Assembly: GCA_019594235.1 (NCBI GenBank)
Contig: JAFDTG010000020.1
Location: 1 to 19,095, forward strand
DNA length: 19,095 nucleotides
Origin: Candidatus Saliniplasma halalkaliphilum
GTDB taxonomy: Archaea > Thermoplasmatota > Thermoplasmata > Halarchaeoplasmatales > Halarchaeoplasmataceae
Direction of reading: 5' to 3'
The position numbers and the translations under genes were made by a program. The notes below the pieces were generated by a model. The model was given only the letters and a program-made list of their open reading frames with translations, was not told the origin of the DNA and made no database searches. Shown piece by piece: positions 14,422-19,095 of this stretch; the first letter of the stretch is position 1; the number at the start of each line of letters is the position of its first letter.

Positions 14422-14856
14422 TTAGTCTCCGTTTGTTATAACTTCTCCACCGGCTTCTTCTATTTTTCTAACAGCTTTTTCACTGGTAGATGGAACTTTG
14501 ATTTTCATCTGAAAGCGAGCTCTTCCACGACTTAATAGTTTATCATATCCTGCTTTTTCAAGATCCACTTCATAGCCTGATCCCTTTTTAGAAGCATATC
14601 CTTCTTCAATTAACCCGTCTAGATGTTGTTCAACCTGATAAATGTTGATAGGTTCTGTCTCTTCAACGAGACCCTGTGGTCTTGAAAAACCTTTAGGACC
14701 AAAATAATCCTTATCTTCCTTGACTATGGATTTCCACTTGTGTTTCTGCAGTCCTGCTTTACCTCGACCACCACGTTCTCCAGCTCCTCTACCACCTTTA
14801 ATACCGCGGCCGTGGGTTCGTGACCCTCTGTTCTTTTTAGTCTTCTTTTTACCCAT
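14422..14856 (-). CDS. Ribosomal protein uL15
   Basis: A 144-residue large-subunit protein. The long basic, Gly-rich N-terminus (KKNRGSRTHGRGIKGGRGAG) threads into 23S rRNA, followed by the archaeal-type KWKSIVKEDKDYFGPKGFSRP segment and a C-terminal globular part ending AGGEVITNGD. Its position between uL30 and secY is the conserved archaeal order. The start follows the uL30 stop by nine bases. Confidence 0.96.
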   Translation of the reverse strand: MGKKKTKKNRGSRTHGRGIKGGRGAGERGGRGKAGLQKHKWKSIVKEDKDYFGPKGFSRPQGLVEETEPINIYQVEQHLDGLIEEGYASKKGSGYEVDLEKAGYDKLLSRGRARFQMKIKVPSTSEKAVRKIEEAGGEVITNGD

Positions 14857-14865
14857 GATACCACA

Positions 14866-15345
14866 CTACTCTTTCATTTCTTTATTATTAAACATTTTCC
14901 CGAGAAGATTATTTATCTTTTTACCTCTGTAACCTAGTGATCCACCAGTCCCATAAGGTTTTTTAACACTTCTAAATCCACCTCGGGGCGGATGTAACCT
15001 AAATAAATTTGCTATATCGGGGATATCTGTGATTTCAGCGTCTCCATTTATCACATTTTCCGTAAATTCCTCAATATTATCATACTCAGTATTTTCAGAA
15101 ACATATTCATCTGTAATTTCCTCGTTCATACTACTATTATTTTTAAGAAGGGATACAAGAGTATCATTTTCTATCTCTCCCCAAGTAATGATATCTTTTA
15201 TATTTTTAAGCATTCCAATATGTTTATCATCTTGAGGTAAAATAGTACAATGATTTACTTTATTTAATCTTAAAGAATTTAAAGTATTCTCCATCTTTTT
15301 TGATTTGTTTCTCGGACTCCTAATTCTAATAACAGCAAAAACCAT
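14866..15345 (-). CDS. Ribosomal protein uL30
   Basis: A 159-residue archaeal/eukaryotic-type uL30, much longer than the bacterial form of about 60 residues. It begins MVFAVIRIRSPRNKSKKMENTL-like, with the conserved N-terminal strand, LRLNKVNHCTIL, and ends with the archaeal C-terminal block FRLHPPRGGFRSVKKPYGTGG near residue 115. A central stretch (about 70-105) is unusually acidic and Asn-rich. Two adjacent ATG codons are possible; the second (15345) is five bases from GGTGAT, the first (15348) only two, so the second is preferred. Either way it touches the uS5 stop. Confidence 0.94.
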   Translation of the reverse strand: MVFAVIRIRSPRNKSKKMENTLNSLRLNKVNHCTILPQDDKHIGMLKNIKDIITWGEIENDTLVSLLKNNSSMNEEITDEYVSENTEYDNIEEFTENVINGDAEITDIPDIANLFRLHPPRGGFRSVKKPYGTGGSLGYRGKKINNLLGKMFNNKEMKE

Positions 15346-16013
15346 CATTCATCACCACTCTGTTTACCGATATTTCCTTGAATACCTTCGATAATTCCCA
15401 ACTCTTTAGCCTGTGAAGCGGTGACTTTCATCTCCGCTGTTTTTTTCATGGCATCGAAAACCGCTCTAGCATAGTTTACCGTAGTCCTTGTATGACCTTT
15501 AGAGAAACCCCAAACATCTTCAATTCCCGCCCGGGTAAGAATAGATTTGGCAGTGTCGCCTACAGCTAAACCAATTCCACTTGGAGCTGGGAAAAGTTCT
15601 ATCCAAACTGAACCTGATTTTCCAGTTACTCTAAAGGGTATTGTATGAGGCTGACCACAACCACATTGCCATGATCCATCACCTCTTCTTACCCTAATAA
15701 TATTTAATTTTGCATTATCAATACTTTTTCTGATAGTAGGACCTACTTCCTTACCTTTGGCCGTTCCTAAACCAACATACCCATCTCGATTTCCGACTAC
15801 AGATGCGACAGTAAATCTTACTCTCCTACCTGAGTCGGACATCCTTTGAACCATGTTTACATCTAGCACATCGTCATCCAAATTTGGTAGAAGTGCATCT
15901 ACTATCTCCGATTCACGAATTGGTAGTCTGGTATCTAGGGCTTCGCTCATTGTGGTTATTTCTCCACGTTGAACCATCCTACTCAATCTAGTTTTAGGTT
16001 CCCAGTTTGCCAT
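15345..16013 (-). CDS. Ribosomal protein uS5
   Basis: A 222-residue small-subunit protein that helps decoding accuracy near the mRNA entrance. The N-terminal WEPKTRLSRMVQRGEIT and the double-stranded-RNA-binding fold (VRFTVASVVGNRDGYVGLG) are followed by the archaeal/eukaryotic CGCGQPHTIPFRVTGKSGSV segment and FSKGHTRTTVNYARAVFDAMK. Its ATG overlaps the uL18 stop by one base (TAATG). Confidence 0.97.
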   Translation of the reverse strand: MANWEPKTRLSRMVQRGEITTMSEALDTRLPIRESEIVDALLPNLDDDVLDVNMVQRMSDSGRRVRFTVASVVGNRDGYVGLGTAKGKEVGPTIRKSIDNAKLNIIRVRRGDGSWQCGCGQPHTIPFRVTGKSGSVWIELFPAPSGIGLAVGDTAKSILTRAGIEDVWGFSKGHTRTTVNYARAVFDAMKKTAEMKVTASQAKELGIIEGIQGNIGKQSGDE

Positions 16014-16513
16014 TATAAAGCCTCCAACTTTTCTTTAACTTCGTTAAAACTATCTACAGTTTCATCACTAATATGTTGTCCTTCTCTGCGTTCCTCTGAT
16101 GGAAGTACTTTTGGATCATGTGGGACATGAACTCCGGAATCTACTATCCCATTCAAAGCAGAAAAGAGTATTCCACCTTTTTGGGGCACGTTCAAACCTA
16201 TATCCAATACAGCTTGTTCGATATCTTTTTCTTGGGCTTTCTTACCTGCCAAGTATCCAACTAGATATGAACTAGGTAGATTAGATCCATGACCTTCCCA
16301 ACCATATTTCTTAAGGTGATTGCTATCTACGTTGACTTTAACAATATCTCCATCCACGTGAAAATCTGTGAACTGGACTATTATTCTATTGTTAGTAACC
16401 CTAACTACTGCTCTCGTTTTCCCAGATTTCAGAAGTCTCAACCTCTGCCTGTAATCCGTTTTACCTTCACGCCTTCTTTTTAAAGGCATCCTGTATGTAG
16501 GTCCTTCAGCCAT
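16013..16513 (-). CDS. Ribosomal protein uL18
   Basis: A 166-residue 5S rRNA-binding protein of the large subunit. It starts AEGPTYRMPLKRRREGKTDYRQRL, typical of archaeal uL18, continues with RAVVRVTNNRIIVQ, LVGYLAGKKA and LDIGLNVPQKGGILFSALNG, and ends with GVHVPHDPKVLPSEERR. It is a little shorter at the C-terminus than some archaeal homologues. GGAGGAG lies about six bases before the ATG; the start overlaps the eL19 end by eight bases. Confidence 0.96.
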   Translation of the reverse strand: MAEGPTYRMPLKRRREGKTDYRQRLRLLKSGKTRAVVRVTNNRIIVQFTDFHVDGDIVKVNVDSNHLKKYGWEGHGSNLPSSYLVGYLAGKKAQEKDIEQAVLDIGLNVPQKGGILFSALNGIVDSGVHVPHDPKVLPSEERREGQHISDETVDSFNEVKEKLEAL

Positions 16514-16988
16514 TATTATTCTCCTCCGTATGTTCGTAATCCTCTTCTAAATACCCTTCCATCTTAAGATGGAGTATCATGTCGGATTTATTTTCAAAAG
16601 TTCCACCTTTAGCTTTATTGTAAAACTTTCTATAAGTTGTACGATCTATGAATTCATTATCTCTTAAATACTTCAGTTCTCTACGGATAGACCGTATCCG
16701 TCTTTTCCAGTCTTGTTTAGGTGGATTTCTAGCGGTCTTCTTACCTTTCCTTTTACCATATCCACTTCTACGACCTTTCTTTTTCTGATTCTTCTTATAC
16801 CTATGCCTACCCTTGGAATTTCCTTTGATAGGTTTTTTCTTTATAACGTCATTAGCGATAAGATTCTTAACTTCCTCACGGGTGATCGCTTCAACGACTT
16901 CGTCCAGCATAGTGTCGTCTATCCAAACCCTGTCTTTTCCGCATTTTAATATGTTAGCCGCGAGTCTTTTCTGATATTTTACATCCAT
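16506..16988 (-). CDS. Ribosomal protein eL19
   Basis: A 160-residue basic, helical large-subunit protein found only in archaea and eukaryotes. It begins MDVKYQKRLAANILKCGKDR, the conserved start, and has a central basic stretch (about 55-90, KGNSKGRHRYKKNQKKKG) followed by WKRRIRSIRRELKYLRDN and TYRKFYNKAKGGTF. A frame from a GTG at 16997 adds three residues, but the ATG at 16988 is chosen: AAGGTG lies six bases upstream and the protein start fits the family. That ribosome-binding site contains the eL32 stop codon. Confidence 0.96.
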   Translation of the reverse strand: MDVKYQKRLAANILKCGKDRVWIDDTMLDEVVEAITREEVKNLIANDVIKKKPIKGNSKGRHRYKKNQKKKGRRSGYGKRKGKKTARNPPKQDWKRRIRSIRRELKYLRDNEFIDRTTYRKFYNKAKGGTFENKSDMILHLKMEGYLEEDYEHTEENNNG

Positions 16989-16998
16989 AAATAACACC

Positions 16999-17430
16999 TT
17001 AAGTCCTATTAAGTACTCTCAAATCCATTTCATCGGCTTTATTTTCGATATCTATTCTTTTCTTCATCCCAACACCATGAGCAATCCTAACTGCCTGAGT
17101 ATCCGGATCTAGTCCTTCCAAATCGGATGTATTATGAACTAAAACCTCTTCGAAACCAGAAGGGTGAAGTCCTCTTACCTTTTTAGGTGATCTATATCCA
17201 ATAGAGGCAACATTGGGTCTATACTTCAAATTCTGCCTCATCTTTGAATGTAATCCTTTTGGATTTCTCCATGTATCCCTATCTAATTTTTTATACCGGA
17301 ACCATTCCTGTCTAGAAAATTTAGGTCTTCTACTTTTGATTACTTTTCTTTTTTTCAGCAGGTCCTCTGTTTCATCGTCAAGTTCAGGTTTCTTCTTTAC
17401 TTCGTAATCCTCATTCTCGTTTTCTGACAT
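16999..17430 (-). CDS. Ribosomal protein eL32
   Basis: A 143-residue archaeal/eukaryotic large-subunit protein. A short acidic N-terminus (residues 1-25) is followed by the conserved block SRRPKFSRQEWFRYKKLD, TWRNPKGLHSKMR and SIGYRSPKKVRGLHPSGFEEVLVHN, and a C-terminal AVRIAHGVGMKKRIDIENKA. AGGTG six bases upstream supports the start. Confidence 0.96.
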   Translation of the reverse strand: MSENENEDYEVKKKPELDDETEDLLKKRKVIKSRRPKFSRQEWFRYKKLDRDTWRNPKGLHSKMRQNLKYRPNVASIGYRSPKKVRGLHPSGFEEVLVHNTSDLEGLDPDTQAVRIAHGVGMKKRIDIENKADEMDLRVLNRT

Positions 17431-17440
17431 CTTAATTCAC

Positions 17441-17992
17441 CTACTTTATCGGCCTTCCGGCCTTTTCGATTATATAAATTCCATCTTGGAATACTCTATT
17501 ATCTGTATTTTTAATCCTAGTTGCTGATTCGATATTTGCTGCAGTCTGGGCTACATCGTCTTTATCTAGACCTTTAACAAATACCTCATCACCTTTTATT
17601 TCAACTTTTGTTTCACCAAGTATGGGTGCTCTTCTAGGCTTCTTCTCTCCGACGAAATTTTCGATCACAACTTCATTCCCTTCTGACCTAACTTTTACAG
17701 GAAAGTGAGAGTACACTATCTTTAACTTGTATTCGAAATCATTTTGAACACCTTCAACCATGTTCTGGATATGTGATGTATAAGTACCCAACAAAGCTTT
17801 CTCTCTTTTGGATGGATCTTTCACAGATAATTCAATTTCATCATTTCTGACTTCAATATCTACTCTTTTATCTGTAAATTTCTTTTTGATCATCCCATTG
17901 GGTCCGGATACTTCGATCTCTTCACCAACTTTTTTCACATCCACATCGTCTGGAATTTCTACGGTTTTATCTAATATTGCTGCTAATGGCAT
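17441..17992 (-). CDS. Ribosomal protein uL6
   Basis: A 183-residue large-subunit protein with the two-fold repeated alpha/beta domain. EVSGPNGMIKKKF near residue 28 and the second-domain phrases YSHFPVKVRSEGNEVVIENFVGEKKPR near 94-120 and VEIKGDEVFVKGLDKDDVAQTAANIE are typical of the archaeal type, ending FQDGIYIIEKAGRPIK. GAGGTTAG precedes the ATG and overlaps the uS8 stop. Confidence 0.96.
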   Translation of the reverse strand: MPLAAILDKTVEIPDDVDVKKVGEEIEVSGPNGMIKKKFTDKRVDIEVRNDEIELSVKDPSKREKALLGTYTSHIQNMVEGVQNDFEYKLKIVYSHFPVKVRSEGNEVVIENFVGEKKPRRAPILGETKVEIKGDEVFVKGLDKDDVAQTAANIESATRIKNTDNRVFQDGIYIIEKAGRPIK

Positions 17993-18002
17993 ATTACTAA
18001 CC

Positions 18003-18392
18003 TCAGTAAACGTACGCTAATAATTTACCTCCAACACCATTTTCCTTGGCTTCCACATGTGAAAGAACTCCTTTATTTGTCGTGAGTATCAAAACTCCAA
18101 AGCCCTGTGCTGGTAGGTACCTAGCTTCATATTCTTCTATCTGGCCCGATTTTAAAGACCATCTTGGCTTAACTACTTTACACTTGTTTATATTGCCTTT
18201 CAATTTTACTATATATTCTCCGCCTCGACCATCTTCAATATATTCGAATTTTTCCAAATAATCATTCTCTTGCATTACCTTTAATACTCGTCCAATAAGT
18301 TTCGAAGCTGGAGATATATTACAATCTATCTTACCGCTGTCTTCGGCATTGTTTATTTTTGACAAAGCATCATTAAGTGGATCATGTTTCAT
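18003..18392 (-). CDS. Ribosomal protein uS8
   Basis: A 129-residue small-subunit protein that binds 16S rRNA helix 21. DPLNDALSKINNAEDSGK at the N-terminus, SKLIGRVLKVMQENDYLEKFEYIED and the C-terminal YLPAQGFGVLILTTNKGVLSHVEA match the archaeal family; it ends in the usual LLAYVY. GAGGTG (18404-18399) overlaps the uS14 stop codon, about six bases before the ATG. Confidence 0.97.
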   Translation of the reverse strand: MKHDPLNDALSKINNAEDSGKIDCNISPASKLIGRVLKVMQENDYLEKFEYIEDGRGGEYIVKLKGNINKCKVVKPRWSLKSGQIEEYEARYLPAQGFGVLILTTNKGVLSHVEAKENGVGGKLLAYVY

Positions 18393-18403
18393 AATTTAAC
18401 ACC

Positions 18404-18550
18404 TCATGAATATTTTTCAAATCCTAGATCTTCTGCGATCTCTCTGAAACACTGACGGCATACATGCAATCCGTAACGTCGGATAATACCTCTTTTTCTG
18501 CCACAGCGTTTACATCCTTTCTTTCGTCCAAAATCCTTGTCCGGTTTCAT
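18404..18550 (-). CDS. Ribosomal protein uS14 (zinc-binding, short form)
   Basis: A 48-residue protein encoded from an ATG at 18550-18548 to TGA at 18406-18404. It has CKRC near residue 13 and CRQC near residue 31, the four cysteines of the zinc site, and the conserved RRYGLHVCRQCFREIAEDLGF. This is the normal archaeal length and place, between uL5 and uS8. The start shares a base with the uL5 stop (TAATG) and GGAGG lies about eight bases upstream. Confidence 0.96.
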   Translation of the reverse strand: MKPDKDFGRKKGCKRCGRKRGIIRRYGLHVCRQCFREIAEDLGFEKYS

Positions 18551-19065
18551 TATATCGCCTCCACGCCAAATGCCTTTTCGACGTATTCGATAGCTTCTTC
18601 CTTCGTTAATTTTTGATGATCTGGGATCCTTTTAGTTTTCTTTTTTCTTCTTTTTATACGCTCACCTTTTCTTGCAAGCTCTACGGAAATATCTAAACCA
18701 AAAATTCCAATGTTCGGGTTATATTTCTGGTTCTCAAAATCTGTATAATCATCGATACCAAAGGAAAAGTTTCCGTTATCATCAAAATTTTCTTCTAGAA
18801 TTCTATCGCTGGTTACCCAAAATGCTTTCTTTAAAAAGTCATATGCTTTCTTACCCCTCAAAGTGACTTTACAACCAATAGTCTGATCTTTTCTAATACC
18901 TAAGTCCGCATTGGTGGTTTTGGAGAGAGTATCAACAGGTTCTTGTCCAGTCAACATATTAAGTACCTTCTTTGCTTTCACCTGTTTCTCTCCTCCGCTA
19001 CCAACACCGATATTGACTACACATTTGACTATGCGGGGTTTACGCATCGGGTTATCTTCATTCAT
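18550..19065 (-). CDS. Ribosomal protein uL5
   Basis: A 171-residue 5S rRNA-binding protein of the large-subunit central protuberance. MRKPRIVKCVVNIGVG near residue 7, LTGQEPVDTLSKTTNADLGIRKDQTIGCKVTLRG in the middle (about 38-72), and NIGIFGLDISVELARKGERI near 119-138 are family features. The first ATG (19065) is preferred over the one six codons later because GAGGTCGG lies upstream and the start overlaps the previous frame's stop. Confidence 0.96.
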   Translation of the reverse strand: MNEDNPMRKPRIVKCVVNIGVGSGGEKQVKAKKVLNMLTGQEPVDTLSKTTNADLGIRKDQTIGCKVTLRGKKAYDFLKKAFWVTSDRILEENFDDNGNFSFGIDDYTDFENQKYNPNIGIFGLDISVELARKGERIKRRKKKTKRIPDHQKLTKEEAIEYVEKAFGVEAI

Positions 19066-19095
19066 AATATACCGACCTCAGGTATCTTTATTTCT
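19062..19095 (-). CDS. 3' end of a gene, probably ribosomal protein eS4 (cut by window edge)
   Basis: A frame open from the right edge ends in TGA at 19064-19062, overlapping the uL5 ATG. It gives only ten residues, EIKIPEVGIL. In the conserved archaeal order the gene before uL5 is rpS4e, and a short hydrophobic end after an I.IPEV phrase is compatible with that. The identity rests on position, not on the peptide. Confidence 0.45.
   Translation of the reverse strand, partial: EIKIPEVGIL

Noticed and set aside
1..19095. CRISPR array, insertion sequence, phage or defence genes
   Set aside because: No regularly spaced repeats, transposase, integrase, nuclease or toxin-antitoxin motifs were seen; gene content is conserved chromosomal.

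Overview
The window comes from an A+T-rich archaeal genome. The evidence is a ribosomal-protein cluster in archaeal order that includes the archaeal/eukaryotic-only proteins eL32 and eL19, an archaeal Cbf5-type pseudouridine synthase, an archaeal-type SecY, a DUF106/EMC3-like insertase, UPF0147, TATA-box promoters, GGTGA/GAGGT ribosome-binding sites and several probably leaderless starts. The gene content is euryarchaeal in style. The absence of adk, eL34 and eL14 between secY and cbf5 would fit a lineage near Thermoplasmatota, but that placement is inference and was not tested.

Left part (1-4391): a molybdate/sulfate transporter of the MOT1 type runs off the left edge on the minus strand. 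A 311-base gap follows, holding what looks like the last blade of a lost PQQ-type beta-propeller gene. Next come a DUF432-like gene and an MscS mechanosensitive channel, overlapping and on the plus strand. They converge on a 556-residue membrane protein on the minus strand, built from about five tandem TM-helix repeats with an MscS-like C-terminal end. This makes a compact membrane-tension/ion-channel neighbourhood. A small lysine-rich coiled-coil protein is divergent from the repeat channel.

Middle (4392-10614): a 401-base gap contains a candidate micro-ORF and a strongly structured RNA-like element (about 4574-4697), then a UPF0147 gene. UPF0147 converges, with overlapping stop codons, on a minus-strand run of six genes. 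In transcription order these are two small four-helix membrane proteins (the second with a double zinc ribbon), a metal-dependent amidohydrolase, a UspA protein, a four-CBS-domain protein and glycyl-tRNA synthetase. A tRNA-Ser(GGA) gene lies just upstream of this run.

Right part (10615-19095): one long minus-strand cluster. In transcription order it holds the 3' end of a gene that by position should be rpS4e, then uL5, uS14 (short), uS8, uL6, eL32, eL19, uL18, uS5, uL30, uL15, SecY, a DUF106 membrane insertase, cytidylate kinase and Cbf5. Most junctions overlap or are a few bases apart, and several ribosome-binding sites include the stop codon of the preceding gene. The cluster joins ribosome assembly, membrane protein insertion, CMP recycling and rRNA pseudouridylation in one probable transcription unit.

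Most of the window is conserved housekeeping. The parts that deserve a second look are the structured element at 4574-4697 with its upstream micro-ORF, the repeat channel next to DUF432-MscS, and the pair of unrecognised membrane proteins at 8932-10356. I saw no CRISPR array, insertion sequence, phage gene or defence island.
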